The notes beneath the pieces were generated by a model. That model was not told the DNA's origin, did no database searches, and worked only from the letters and a program-made list of their open reading frames with translations. Below, piece by piece: positions 35,993 through 47,640 of a stretch of 64,000 nucleotides of DNA. The stretch is from Anniella stebbinsi (lineage: Eukaryota > Chordata > Lepidosauria > Squamata > Anniellidae). The number at the start of each line of letters is the position of its first letter. Position 1 is the first letter of the stretch. The stretch lies in the NCBI GenBank assembly GCA_029215795.1, contig JARDYH010000002.1, positions 298,189,973-298,253,972 on the forward strand. The letters run 5' to 3'. The translations under genes were made by a program, and so were the position numbers.

Positions 35993-37007
35993 TGTCATGA
36001 GAAAATGTATCTCTGCTTCTCTGTTATGTGCTTATCTCAAATGGTAGGCCGAAGGCCTTGAAAGTCTCTGAGAACTAAACTATGTTTTGCAAAGGTGGGG
36101 GCTATCTTCCTCACACTGTGGCGTCATCAGAAGAGGTTGAACCGTGCCGCCCTGTTGGCACGTGAGTTTAGATTACAGGCCTGAAGCCCTGTCTATCAAA
36201 GTAGCTTAGAATTGCCCAGCCTCCACACTATATTGCCTTTGTCCTGAGAGTAATTCCTTTGCTAGGAATTATCTCGTCTATTCTCTTGCTGCTCTGCTGC
36301 TGCTGTGAGTTACTATCTGATTTGGAATTGTGAGATGCACTCTATACATGTTCTGTTGCTGTTTGGACTTGTTACTTCTAAAGAACTCTGCCATGAAAAG
36401 TGCACTGTGGCTTTTCATAGATTTGGACTTGAGAGTACTGTTCTGGATTCGTGTTCTATAGCTTGCTGTCTACCTCCATGGAGCCAAAGTTACGGGCAGA
36501 AGCTGATCGTTGCTGTTCTGAAACTCGTGTGTGTGTGAGACCTGTGAGAGGACCTTCCTCAGAGCTAAAGCTACGTGAATTGGGAAGGCTCCCTAGGTCG
36601 AAGAGGTTCATTCCCTGGCTTCTGGCTTCCGTGGTCAGCTCAGCGTTCCCTGACAGGCTGAGTGAAGATTTAGTTGCCAGTTCACCGATATACTACTGTT
36701 AGGAGGCCTAATCCTAGAGTCTCTCTATGTTCCAGAGGATTCCAGTGCAGCATGGCCGCTCCTGCCCTCTAAGGACTAGAGTTAATCTCTAAATGTCAGT
36801 CCCTGAGTGAGTGCTGTTCTCATTAAGCCGTTCTACCTGAAAGCTGTGTGGTCCGTCTTCAGCTTCAAGTGTGTGTTTGCAGAAATGAAACCGTTATGCT
36901 TTGAATTCCGTGTGATTACAATAAAAGAAATCTCACTGTTATTGTTGTGTATCAGTGTACCTAAAGTCGTGAGCAAGAACTTTAGAGAGTTAGCCAGAGT
37001 CACGACA
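35993..37007 (+). mobile_element. Candidate solo LTR
   Basis: It begins TGTCATGA and ends TCACGACA, imperfect inverted TG/CA termini as expected for an LTR. Near the 3' end ACAATAAAAGAAATC provides a polyadenylation-type signal about 80 bases before the end. Composition is more GC-rich than the flanks and no long protein is encoded. The flanks CAATT and GTTGG do not form a target duplication, and no primer-binding site was recognised, so the borders may be wrong or the element may be something else. Confidence 0.35.
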
Positions 37008-37774
37008 GTTGGGCTTGTTTCTGGGCATGCACAGAGTGCCTCCCCTCCCTCCCTCTTAAGGGTAAATCTGGGGGAAGTGTGCTTGCTTCCCCCAGATTCT
37101 GACAAAACTGCGATATCAGGACAAGGTACCTTTGAGCATGTTCAGAGTTCAGCCTGTCAAAGTCACACTGTTGTATCTAGTTATGATTTTAAAACCACAC
37201 ACAGCAGGTGGGAAAAGGCACCGCAAAAGGATGCAGCCATTTATGTGGGTTGTTTGTTTTTACATGGAATTGGTCAAGACCGACCTTAGGAGTCTGGGTT
37301 GTGACAGGCATGCAGTGGCCACCTGCCCACACACTCACACACTCTGGTACATTGTACAGCCAGACCTTTCAGCATGCCAAAGTTCAAATTTCTAACTCAT
37401 TTGGAAATGGGTAAACATTTCCGGACATTCATCCCACACATACTTCCAGCTTTATAGGTAGAGATTTTCCACAAGAAGATTGGCACATGGTTATATAATT
37501 TTTCCATCAATCACTGGGTGGAAAGAGCCCTGCTTATCCAGCCCACCCTCCTTCAGCCTCTGATGGACCTTGCTCCCATGTTGTTATAATATCTCCAAAT
37601 TACACAATGGTGTGAAATAGAGTTCAATGAAAAACAACCACCGTGCTCCCATAACCTAGCTGGCTTTTAATATGTGCCTAACCCTGGAAATCTTAACAGA
37701 TTTCTATATTTTAATGAATCATTTTTTGTTTTACTGAACTGCTTTAGTACATTGCTCCTCACAGTGAGCCCTCA

Positions 37775-38135
37775 GAGGCCCCCTCTACAAGGATGCGCTT
37801 TTGCGCCCGGTTGTGCGATTATGCGCATTATCACAGACGCGCATTTACTCCTAATCCCTCTGCACGGGAGGCTGCGAGAGGCGGCGAAACGCATTAATAG
37901 ATGTCCAAAAAGTGCTTTACAAGAAGTTAATGCGCATAATCGCTTGTTCACACGGGGAAAATACGCTTTAACGGCCGGAGCAAAATAAAACTCGCGATTT
38001 AACACGCATTCGAAAATGCGCATTATCGGGGAGATAACGCGCCTCTATGCCCGATTTGCGCTCCGTTCTTGTAGAGGTAAAATTTTTAATGAACCTTCAA
38101 AGCACATTAAACCTCTCTTGTAGAGGCACCCAGAG
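37775..38135. mobile_element. CpG-rich inverted-repeat element with TGCGCATTATC motifs
   Basis: CCTCTACAAG at 37782-37791 is mirrored by CTTGTAGAGG at 38068-38077 and again at 38117-38126. The core is unusually rich in GCGC and repeats TGCGCATTATC/GCGCATAATC in both orientations (near 37820, 37930 and 38018). No coding capacity. Borders are ambiguous because of the doubled right end. Probably a MITE of a DNA transposon. Confidence 0.55.
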
Positions 38136-39023
38136 ACAGGTTAGAAATTAATTACAAGTTTCCTTTAAGGAGTTATTCTGTTTTGATACTTTGGAATAGT
38201 CTTCTGTTTAAATTGTTTTCCCCTTCATTAGTCATTCTCTAGCAATTCAAAACTTCAGTAAAAAATACTCACTTATCTGTCAATATTCATGCTTTCTGAG
38301 TGCAGCTGTCTCAATAGAACACTGAACTGACGAGTCTACTTATCCTTCTTTACATGGGACGTTACTGCCTAAATTTGAGTTCCCCAAAAAGCTGTAAAAC
38401 TATAAAAACTCTTTATAATGACAAGTTAGTATTTTTAGTTGAAAATGTAGATATTTGGATGGAACGATTTACCAAAAATTAATTTTAAATTTGGGTTAGC
38501 ATAGTATAAGAAGGGGAAACTGTGTACCTCTATAATCAATGAAGATTTCACCAGTATTTGGAAAAGTTCTTCCTGGATTTTTAGATTGTGCTGAACTGAT
38601 AACATTATTTGTTCAGGTAAGGAAAATATTGCCACAGTGATGAAAGATCCAAAGCACCTGTCTAATTTGTGAATTAAGCATGTTGTCTCATTCATTAAAC
38701 AAGAAGATCCTCTGCCTAATTCATGAAACTGGCAAAACTTCTGCCTAATTCAGATAATTGCAGAACTGAAGGCAATCTCTGCCTAATTCATTTAATATGC
38801 ACAACATTTCATCACTGTGAAAGTTAATGTTAATAAAGTAAATAAGGATTTGCAAATTTCATAAATTAGCCAAAATCTCTGCCCAATTTAAACAACCCTG
38901 CTGAAGTTTCATAAATTAAGTAGGGACTTTAACATTATTAATTAGGGTTTGCTTTAAACATAACCTTTATGTTATCAAAGTACTGAACATGGGAATGGGA
39001 TACAAAGAAAAATTCCAACACCA

Positions 39024-39039
39024 ACCCCCCCCCCCCCCA
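39024..39039. repeat. Poly(C) run
   Basis: About 15 consecutive C residues; length is uncertain in any assembly. Confidence 0.9.
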
Positions 39040-39359
39040 AATCTAGTGTTTCCTGCTTGGTGTACGAGGATCATAAATTTGTTTGAATGGCTACACCCAT
39101 GATCTTTCTGCCATGGTTGACAATATTACATTGTAGAATACACATGTCTTGTATCACTCACACACACAAAGAGCTTTTCCTTTAATGCTCACCACTGCGT
39201 ACTATCAACTCATTGAAGCAGGGCAGGGGTGGGAAACAAAGTAACTCAGAACCCTGTTAAGCATTGCTCCTCTTGTATGTGCCTGGCATTCTGCATTGTA
39301 CAGTCATAGGTTTTATTATTTATATAGGATTCACACATGTGCAAACTTGACTTCAATCT

Positions 39360-39745
39360 TAATTAGGAAGGAATTTACTTTTTGCTTTCAGTCTGCTGAG
39401 ATTGAAGAGCTTTCCATCTGTTCTATATATGATTTCCACACCAGTGAGAAGTTTCCCCTCAATAAGGTGTAGAATCATGGCTATGAAAATGACGAATAAG
39501 ATTGGAGCAATGACACATCCCTGTTTTACACCTGATCCGACTCTGAATGGATCACTCTGAAAGCCACTGTTGTCCACCAAGATTGTTGCCATCATGTTGT
39601 CGTGGAGAAGTCACAGGATATTCACAAATTTATCAGGGCATCCAATTTTCAGGAGGATGGTCCAAAGAGCAGTTCAGTTCACAGTATCAAAGGCCTTAGT
39701 CAGGTCAATGAATGCCATATATAAAGGTCAATTCTGGTTATGATC
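39360..39745 (-). pseudogene. Non-LTR reverse transcriptase fragment
   Basis: Read on the minus strand it contains FIDLTKAFDTVN, the RT palm motif with the first catalytic Asp. Stop codons interrupt the frame, then an open stretch follows with GVKQGCVIAPILFVIFI (the primer-grip/motif B region) and YRTDGKLFNLSRLKAKSK. That combination is common in animal LINE ORF2 proteins of the Rex/RTE/Jockey neighbourhood. The catalytic YADD segment is missing because the fragment ends before it. About 385 bp, clearly dead. The clade is not assigned. Confidence 0.8.
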
Positions 39746-40094
39746 ATATGAGAAATACATAAGGTTGCAACACTATGAACTGAAACCAATGATTTTAGGA
39801 CCAATTCACACAATCAGTCTCTTACATACAAGCAGCCACTGCCCTTCCTTGGCCACATATTCCTGTGATATGGGAAATGTGATTTGGACTGCAGGATTGG
39901 GTTGATTGTGGCAGCCTGAATTGTGCATTCGTCATAGCCAAGTTTCAACAAATCCACCAAGGGCTTTCCTGGTGACTACAGTTTTTAGCCTGGTTGCAGG
40001 GCCGGCCAAAAATTATATAACCCTTGTGATAACAAAATGGCTACCAGCTGTTTCCAAGCCTGGTTCACACTAACATTTTTGGATTTAAATCTGT

Positions 40095-40250
40095 TTTTAT
40101 ATGGGTAGGCCTATCTAGTTCATCATTCTATTCCCACAGCAGCCTACCAGATGCCTTTGGGAAACCCTCAAGCAGGGCACAATGGCAATATGCTTCTCCT
40201 GCTGTTCCTCAGCAATTCGCATTCAGAGTACCATCACTGACAATGGAAGA
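40095..40250 (+). repeat. LINE 3' tail fragment (CR1/L2 group)
   Basis: CTAGTTCATCATTCTATTCC, AGCAGCCTACCAGATGCCTT and AAGCAGGGCACAATGGCAAT correspond to the same 3' tail type as in the minus-strand LINE at 41.1 kb, here in the opposite orientation. Confidence 0.6.
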
Positions 40251-41104
40251 ATATGCTGAAGGATGCAACCTGTGATCCTTGCTCCCCAGTAAATAAGGTT
40301 ATGATCAGGGCATTGGATAGACATTTTTATGCAAAGAATGACAATATGCCTTCTTTCTAACTATGCATATTATAAAATTCATGAAGTAACTAATTCTTCA
40401 GAATATAAGTATATGCTTGCAACAGTAACAAAGCAGCAGGTAAACTAGAACATACGCTTTCTAAAACATATAAAGGACAAAAAATCAAATATTTTCAAAA
40501 TATAACCATTATACTTATTACAAAAAGCCAAGTACTGCACATCTGAAGGTTCATATAACAAAATAGGTCAAGTTTCACCACCTGATATATGGGCTAAATG
40601 AAGTGCTGACTGTATCCAAGTACGCTTCTCCATTTCTTAAATAATTTATCTCCAGGAGAAATCAATGAAAATCTAATAGTATTCTGCTGTATCTCAAACA
40701 AGTCAGTATAAACTCAACTCAAACTACACTGTGCCCTGCTTTGTATGCATTATTTAAGAAAACAACATTCTGTAAGTGACAAAGATGAAGGTACCTTGCA
40801 ACAACTGATAGGAGTGAATAAAGTATATTTATAACATCCTCACGACAAAAAAAATGTAATAAATAAACTATCAGACAGCTATATGAACATTTCATTAAAG
40901 AAAATTAGATAAGAGAATATTTCAGCCATCATCCTCCACTAAACAGACATGATAATCCTGCACAAAGTCAGTTCAACTATGGAGACAGAAGATTTTCCTG
41001 CACCTCAGCTGGTTTATCTCAATAACATTTTAGCTGTTTTGTAATGTTCCTATAAGGGCAAATTGAGGAAAGTGCTTACTGGTGATCATAGTACATGTGA
41101 GGAG

Positions 41105-41835
41105 AATGTAAGAACATAAGAAGAGCCATGCTGGATTAGACAAGGAATACGGCATTCTGTTCACATAGTAGCCAACCAGCTATTGACCAGGAACCCACAA
41201 GCAGGACACATATGGAACAGAACACACACATACACCCCCAGGAATTGAAGTACATAGACTTACTGCCTCTGCTATTGGAGGTAGCGCATCACTAACAGGA
41301 CTAGTAGCAATTGATAGCCTATCTAACTCACTTTTAAAGCCATCCAAATTCATGGCCATCACTAAAACTTGTAGGACCGAATTCCATACTTTAACTATAC
41401 GTTGTGTGAAGGACATCCTTTTATCTGCCCTGAATCTCCCACTAATCAAATTCATGGGATGACCCGGGGTTGAGAGAGGGAGAAAAATGTCTCCCTAGCC
41501 AAATTCTCCACACCATGCCTAATTTTGTATACCTGTGTGATATCTCCCCTTAGCCTCCCTTTTTCCAAGCTAAACAATCCCAGCTGCTGTAACCTTCCCT
41601 CATAGGGGAGATGCTCCAGCCCTTTGATAATTTTAGTTGCTCTTCTCTGCACATTTTTCAGCTCTACAATATATACATTTAAGTATGGTGACCAGAGCTG
41701 TACACAGTATTCCAAGTGCGGTTTCACCAAAGATTTGTATAAAGGCAGTATGATATCGGCAGTTTTATTCTCAATTCCTTTTCTAATTATGCCTAACACG
41801 GAGTTTGCCTTTTTACAGCAGCTGCACACTGAGTG
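41105..41835 (-). pseudogene. LINE 3' part: C-terminal RT region plus 3' tail
   Basis: The minus-strand frame at 41829-41452 reads KANSVLGIIRKGIENKTADI, LVKPHLEYCVQLWSPYL, NVQRRATKIIKGLEHLPYE and LFSLEKGRLRGDITQVYKI. This is the hallmark C-terminus of L2/CR1-group LINE ORF2 proteins. After a frameshift near 41455 it continues as FTQRIVKVWNSVLQ and GFKSELDRL. The 3' tail reads (plus strand) AAGAACATAAGAAGAGCCAT, GCTGGATTAGACAAGG, GTAGCCAACCAGCTA, a typical squamate LINE end. The 5' half is missing (dead-on-arrival truncation), with one frameshift. Not functional. Confidence 0.85.
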
Positions 41836-42303
41836 ACATTTTCATTGAGCAGTCCACCACAAAGACAGGTTGCTTACCTGTAACTGTAGTTCTTCTTCGT
41901 GGGCTCTGTGCCTGCGTAGGCCCTTGATCGGGCAAAAATTCTATAGCTGAGGCGTTTGGGGCAGGAACCCTTCCCCCACACCATACTGGGCATGAGCTGC
42001 AGGTTCCCGCCCAACCTTCAGTTCCTTGAGTCCAATATTGTGGCTCAGAACTGAAGGTATAGTCCTTGTCTATAGGTGTTGATAGTGACATGTGAGCGGA
42101 GTAATAATCAAAATATCTATCGGTGTCGATAGAGGATCTGGTGGCCAAAAACACAGTAGTCCCTGCCCTTGACACCATAGTGGGGTGAGTGGGCAGGTTG
42201 TGTGAATGCACAGATGACAGCAACTTGTCTTTCTTCTTCGTGGTCTCTGTGCATCACACATATGGGTGATTAGCAAGCTAATTTACAGGAGGAGGGAAGG
42301 TGT

Positions 42304-43260
42304 TTAGGCAAGAATGGATGACAAGACCACTCTTCCAAAGCTGGAGTCCGCTCTCAACCGGCCGTCGACAAGGTGATATCTTAAGAAAGTCGATGCCGTG
42401 GACCACGTTGCTGCTCTACAGAGGTCTGGAATAGAGATCCCCTTTAGGAAAGCAGTCAATGTAGCTACCGCTCTTGTGGAATGTGCTCTTGGTGGTACAT
42501 TCAATGGTAATTTGTTAAGCTCATAAGCTAAAGAAATTGTCCTGGTTATCCATGTAGCGAGATGCTGTGTCAATACCAGTCTGCCCTTTCTTTGGCTGGC
42601 GTAACATACAAATAGTCTTTGAGATTCACGAAAAGACTGTGTCCTTTTGACATAGAAGGCAAGAGCTCTTCTAGTGTCCAGCATATGGAGTGTCCTTTCC
42701 AAGTCAGTTGTAGGAGATGGGAAGAAAGTTGAGAGTATAATATCTTGTCCTAAATGAAATTCCGAAACGACCTTGGGTAGACAGTCGGTATCGGGTCACA
42801 AAATTACTTTATCCTTTTGAAATACAAGGTAAGGGGCATCCACACAAAGAGCACCGAGTTCACATGCTCAATGGGCAGAGGAAATTGCTACTATGAATGC
42901 CACCTTGAAGGAAAGTAGGCTTAAGTCCACGGTGGCCAAAGGTTCGAAAGGTTTGGAGCATAATGCTTTGAGGACTATGGATAGACTCCATGATGGAATA
43001 GGGTTTTTAAATGGTGGAGCGAGATTGCGGATTCCTTTCAAAAACCTCTTACAAATAGGGTGTGAATATAGAGTAAAGCCCTCAATGAGAGGGTGAAAAG
43101 CTGAGACAGCTGAGAGATAAACACACAGTGAGAACTTGAGTCCCTTTTCAAATAGGGAAAGTAAAAACAACAGAACTTGTGCAACAGGTGCTGAACTAGG
43201 CAAAAAAAAACATTAGATTGAGCGAAGAAGAAAGCTTGCCACTTACGGTCATAGGATAAG
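42304..43260 (-). pseudogene. DIRS tyrosine recombinase remnant
   Basis: The C-terminal half (42702-42304) reads RAHSTRAVATLTAF, ISIPDLCRAATWSTASTFL and RYHLVDG. It keeps the H-x-x-R and terminal Tyr positions of the catalytic R-H-R-Y set. The N-terminal half begins near 43260 with KPSTHLSYDRKWQAF, the arm-binding/core start. The middle is broken by stops. This enzyme would integrate circular cDNA without producing target duplications. Confidence 0.82.
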
Positions 43261-43694
43261 TGTGTTGATGGTTTTCTAGATGCATGTAGTATCCTCTGAC
43301 TAGGAGGAGGAAGATCATGACCTAGATACTATAAATGTCCCATGCAGTTAAGCGTAGAGTGTGCAGGTCCAGGTGTTGTATCTGGCCCTGTTGCTGAGTT
43401 AACAACGAAGGTAGGAACGGAAGCCAAAGGTAATGGCACCGAGAGAGTCATAGGAGGTTCGCAAACCACGGTTGTCTGGGCCACCATGGTGTGATCAGCA
43501 TGCAACATGTGGCATCGGAGCTGATCTTCGTTAGAACCTATGCTATAAGTGGGAAGGGGGGAACATGTAATAAAGTTCCACTGTCCAATTGAGGAGAAAC
43601 GCGTCTCCTAGTGAGTTGTGTCCTATTCCTGCCCGACTGTGGTATCGGGGGGGTCACAGCATTGTTCTGGGTGGCGAACAAATCCACTGTTGGG

Positions 43695-44114
43695 TAGGGT
43701 GACCATATTTGGGAAACCAAAAAAGAGGACAACCTGTGGGCAGGGCAGGAAAGTGACTTTTCAGGGCCTCTGGAAAAAGCGTCATCCCCCACCCCGCCAC
43801 CTTAAAGGCCCCAATTGGAGTGGAGGAGGGGAAAGTGTGTCATTTCTGCCCCCCCACTACTCCAATCAGGGCCTTTTTTATAATCTCCGGGAATGACACA
43901 CTTTCCCATTTAAGGTCCTGATTGGAGCAGTGGAAGGGAAATGATGCGCCTCCAGAAAGCACATCATTCCCTCCCAAAATGCTAATGGCGGCCTTAAAGA
44001 GGAAAGTGTGTCTTTCCAGGACAATATAGAAAATCACAGAAAATCCCCCCTGACATCCAGAATAGAACAAAAACCAGGACAAATCCAGGGAAATCCTGAC
44101 AGTTGGTCACCCTA
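43695..44114. mobile_element. hAT MITE inserted in DIRS copy 1
   Basis: The ends TAGGGTGACCATATTT and GGTCACCCTA are inverted, and the perfect 8-bp target duplication CTGTTGGG lies at 43687-43694 and 44115-44122. An 8-bp duplication plus TAGGG ends is typical of hAT. The interior holds mirrored AAAGTGTGTCATT / AATGACACACTTT segments and no transposase. It must be younger than the DIRS copy it interrupts. Confidence 0.95.
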
Positions 44115-44399
44115 CTGTTGGGGTTCCTCAGTGGTGGAAGATGGAACAGTTCCTCTGTGTAGTTCCCACTCATGGCAAGTCTGCATTGCTCTGCTGAGGG
44201 AGTCTACGAGAACGTTGTCCACTCCTGCTAGGTGGATCACTGATATGTGGATTTGTCTCTGGCAGCACCATTCCAGGATCTCGAGGGTGATCTCTAGAAG
44301 GGGTCATGATCGAATTCTACCCAGCTTATTGAGGTAGGCCATGACTGTAGTGTTATCTGATGTCACCTGTATCGACTGATTTGCTAATTGTGTCTCAAA

Positions 44400-44816
44400 A
44401 GCCCTCAGTCCCTTCTGGACAGCTCTGAGTTCGAGTACATTTATGTCGACCACATACCCTGTACCTGCAAGTCAAGACAATGTGCTCCCCAACCTCGTAG
44501 AGATGCGTCCGTCGTGATTGTTCTCAACGGCATAGGCTGTTGAAATTCTATGCCCTGCATGAGGTTTGTGGATGTTGTCCACCATAAAAGGGAGTCTCAG
44601 AAGACTGTAAGTAGTTGTAGTTGTGTACTTCGCGCATTCTCCTTGAGGTTGAATGACCGGAGAAACCAATTTTGTAGGGGTCTCATGCAGAATTGAGCAA
44701 TTTGTACTACTGCTGTAGTTGATGCCATCAAGCCAAGTAGCTGGAGGATGGAAACCGCTGATGTCGATGGTTGGAGTAGGATACTTGATGCCAGTGACAC
44801 TATTTTTCAGCATCAA
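44400..44816 (-). pseudogene. DIRS RNase H remnant
   Basis: The minus strand carries TTDASLRGWGAHC (complement at about 44480-44518), the RNase H motif with its catalytic Asp. It is preceded by RPLQNWFLRSFN and followed further on by NTTVMAYLNKLG and ILEWCCQRQIHISVIHLAG. The frame is broken by stops. This order (RT, RNase H, then tyrosine recombinase) is characteristic of DIRS rather than Ty3 elements. Confidence 0.85.
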
Positions 44817-44912
44817 TCATCCGGCAGAAAAGTGTGGCCTGCCCTGGTTTAGGTGGGTCCCTATAAACTGGATTGAGGTGTAGGATTGATTTCTCCAGGT
44901 TTATGCATAGAC

Positions 44913-45461
44913 CTAGTTGAAAGAGTTGAAGCATCTGATGGATCTTACTAATTCCAACTCTGATGGGGTGACTAGCAGCCAGTCGTCCAGATAAGGGAAC
45001 GCTTCGATGTTGGAAAGATGGAGATGAGCACTCACCACTGCCATGCACTTGGAAAACACCCTCGGTGCTGTGGCTAGTCCGAACGGAAGTACCCGATATT
45101 GGTAAATGGTATCTGAGATGAGGAAACGTAAGTATTTGCAGTGATTCTTTTCTATTGCTATGTGAAAATATGCATCTCGCAGGTCTATTGATGCAAACCA
45201 ATCTCCTTGTCTCAACAGTGGGAGGATAGATGCGATGGAGATCATATGGAATTTCTTTGGGTAAGGTAAGTGTTTAGAAGTCTTAAGTCCAAAATTGGTC
45301 TGAGTCCTCCATCTGCCTTCAGTACTGTGAAGTATCTGGAATAGAAGCCCCTTCGGAGAAGTTTGTGTGGGTCTTATTCTATGGCACCCTTGTGGAGGAG
45401 AGCATCCACTTCCTGTTGCAATTCTAATGAGGGAGTCGTTGCTTCTACAGTACCGAGACAA
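44913..45461 (-). pseudogene. DIRS reverse transcriptase remnant
   Basis: The frame shows SIDLRDAYFHIAIEKNH (RT motif A with catalytic Asp), YQYRVLPFGLATAPRVFSK (motif B), and FPYLDDWLLV with an intact YLDD catalytic box. The upstream GFYSRYF and GGLRPILDLRLLN motifs lie in another frame, so at least one frameshift separates them. It would copy element RNA into DNA. This is the best-preserved part of copy 1, and the intact catalytic box suggests only moderate age. Confidence 0.9.
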
Positions 45462-45637
45462 GGGAGGATGTTGAATTCAATGTGGTAGCCTGACATGGCT
45501 GCTTGATAGTTTGAGACCTTGATCCCCAGGGCAGTGGAGTAGATGTGTCTTCCGAAGAGATCAAGACGTCGTTCCTCCTTGTCCACAGGTGAGGTGTGCT
45601 GTCTTTGAGATTTGCCCTGCGCTCCCTCAACCACCAC
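45374..45637 (-). pseudogene. DIRS gag C-terminal remnant
   Basis: The frame contains DKEERRLDLFGRHIYSTALG and SNYQAAMSGYHIEFN, the conserved end of DIRS-type Gag proteins. It is followed by LQQEVDALLHKGAIE and a stop codon, where active elements read through into the RT region. The N-terminal part of Gag is lost, because the neighbouring copy abuts here. Confidence 0.75.
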
Positions 45638-46049
45638 AGAATTAGGTGGTGACTGTTGGAAAAAGAATTCAGCTTCTGTTTGCTGTATCTTGTAGAGTCC
45701 CTCGAGTCATTTTGATGTCAGAAGCATAGAGGAGGGAGTCTTCCAGGACTGTTTCATAGTCTCAAGTAGTGCTGGGATGATCGGTATCGACATCGGTTGT
45801 GAGGTGTCGGTGGCAGTGCGCCTGCGTGGAGCCTGTCTCGGAAACTTCTATAGCTAAGGCAAACGTTTTTTGGCGGGAACCCCTCCCCCACTGTCTACTG
45901 ACTCCATGTTCCTGCCTTTCTCTTCAGTTCCAAGAGACTGATTTGCTGGCCCCATAACTAGGAGAGAAACCGCTCAGTATTGACCGTACATTTACATCGA
46001 CACCAAAGCGGGTACGGTGGGTGGGTTGTGTGAATGCACAGATGACCAC

Positions 46050-46190
46050 TCGAAAAAGGATGTTTTTAGGATGTTTTAGGATGTTTTAATGCAGTTTTAA
46101 TAATATGTGTCATGTTTTAATCAGTTTTATGTATTTTATCATGTTGTTGTTCCCCGCCTCGATCCAGATGGAGAGGCGGGTAAGAAATAA

Positions 46191-46236
<46 letters not shown>
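46050..46236 (+). repeat. L2 LINE 3' tail with (TTA)n inserted in DIRS copy 2
   Basis: GTTTTAATAATATGTGTCAT, GTTGTTCCCCGCCTCGATCC, AGATGGAGAGGCGGGTAAG and a (TTA)n tract at 46191-46236 are the same 3' end as the L2 copy at 50.2-51.2 kb. The hairpin CCCCGCCTC/GAGGCGGG is presumably recognised by the L2 reverse transcriptase. It splits the DIRS end, separating CCACTCGAA from CTACGGTTACAGG. Confidence 0.85.
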
Positions 46237-46237
<1 letters not shown>

Positions 46238-46449
46238 TACTGCTACTACGGTTACAGGTAAGCAACCTGCATTTCTTCTTCATGGTCTCTGTGCATCACA
46301 CATATGGGCGATTAACAAGCTACATTCCTGGTGGAGGGTAGGTGTAGATCAATGTTCCCTCACAAAACAAAGAAATTGCTTGCCCCAAATTGCAGTTTGT
46401 CCTGGTACAAACAATCAAGTGGTAGCATGTAATGAAATTAAAGGACTTA

Positions 46450-47160
46450 TACCAAATAGCTGCCTTACATAAGTCCAGGATCGACAATCCCCTGCTAAAG
46501 ATACGGACTTCGATGCACTGCGCATCGACTTAGCTGTTACCGAACCAACGAGTTGCAAGCCCTTCAATTCGTAGGGCAGTTTAATAGCATGTACAATCCA
46601 CTCCGCGAGTCATTGCAACTCTTGCGTCTTATGAAATTTGTCAGTTCTAGCCCTGAGTAGAAGCCCAGGCAGGGTGCATCAATATTGAGGCAGCTAATTC
46701 ACTCGATCTGCGTAGTGTTGATATAGCCATCAGAAAACAACTTTCTAAGAAAATTAATGTGATACCTGAAGGTGCCATTGGTTTAACTGGTTTCAATGTG
46801 GCACGACAGAGAAACTCCATGCCAGAATGAAACTCCTGATTAGAGGAGCCAGATTCGTAATGCCCAGAGGAACCCCCTAACAACGGGGTTGGTGTAAAAA
46901 CAGGTAAAGCAATCAAATACCCGCATATCGACAACTATTTTAGCCCTACAGTGTATAGGGGGTGTAAAGTGTAAGGACATTGTTAAGGAGGCTGAATGGG
47001 GCTTGAGGCCCTAAAGATCCATGTATTTAGAAAAGAATCCCATTGTACAGTATATGACTTCTTCGTTGCCAGGCTACAGGCTGGATGAAAAAATGGAATC
47101 GACCTCATGTCGAAAGTAGTTACGGTATTGGGATACCCCATGCCATGGGTCTGAGCATAT
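46450..47160 (-). pseudogene. DIRS copy 2 tyrosine recombinase remnant
   Basis: The minus strand carries SLATKKSYTVQWDSFLNTW (the recombinase N-terminal start, comparable to SYDRKWQAF in copy 1) and FLRKLFSDGYINTT near 46735. Catalytic residues are not traceable because of stops and frameshifts. Confidence 0.6.
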
Positions 47161-47640
47161 GCAGGGGCGTAAACTATGGGGGGGAGGAAGGGAGGCAATG
47201 CCCCCATCGGGATTTCCCAATGGGGGCAATGCCCAACCAAGTAACATTAGTAAGCTCACAGCCTCACAGATTGACTGACAGCCTGTCAGTCTCCAGTTGT
47301 CTGTATTCTTATGTGTTTGGAGGCAGTCTAATTACATCCCAGCACATCCTGCTTCCTCATCAGCTGCCCAGCAGATCTCCTTGCAAGCCACTCTCCTGTT
47401 GTGTCAGGATCAGGCTTCCCCAGATTCATTTTCTTCTACCCACTCAGGCATTGTAAGACAAAAGATTGCCCATTTAGGAATTACAGTCTGGGTACATCTT
47501 GACGAGACTTTTGCCCCAGGCTGGGGTGTATCCGGAGTGGCAGCAGGTCATCTATATGATGCAGCTGGCATCCCAAAGCCATCCAGGAGCAAATCCCTGA
47601 AGCTCCGGTTTTAAAAAGTCGGGTACTTACCATGATTTTT

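Larger units (their letters stand above)
41869..45765 (-). mobile_element. DIRS-like tyrosine-recombinase retrotransposon, copy 1
   Basis: A decayed minus-strand element. In element order there is a gag C-terminus (about 45637-45374), reverse transcriptase (45461-44913), RNase H (about 44816-44400), an aspartate-containing linker (PTVDLFATQNN, about 43710-43665) and a tyrosine recombinase (about 43260-42304). The left edge GGTTGCTTACCTGTAACTGT is the inverse complement of a sequence at the end of the neighbouring copy (ACGGTTACAGGTAAGCAACC at 46249), consistent with the inverted terminal repeats of DIRS elements. A 420-bp hAT MITE interrupts it at 43695-44114. Stops and frameshifts rule out activity. 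Confidence 0.88.

Noticed and set aside
36807..37289. 160-codon plus-strand open frame
   Set aside because: No recognisable domain; it runs over the end of the candidate LTR and overlaps an open frame on the other strand.
46105..46341. Leucine-rich open frame
   Set aside because: The leucines are the translation of the (TTA)n tail of an L2 insertion.
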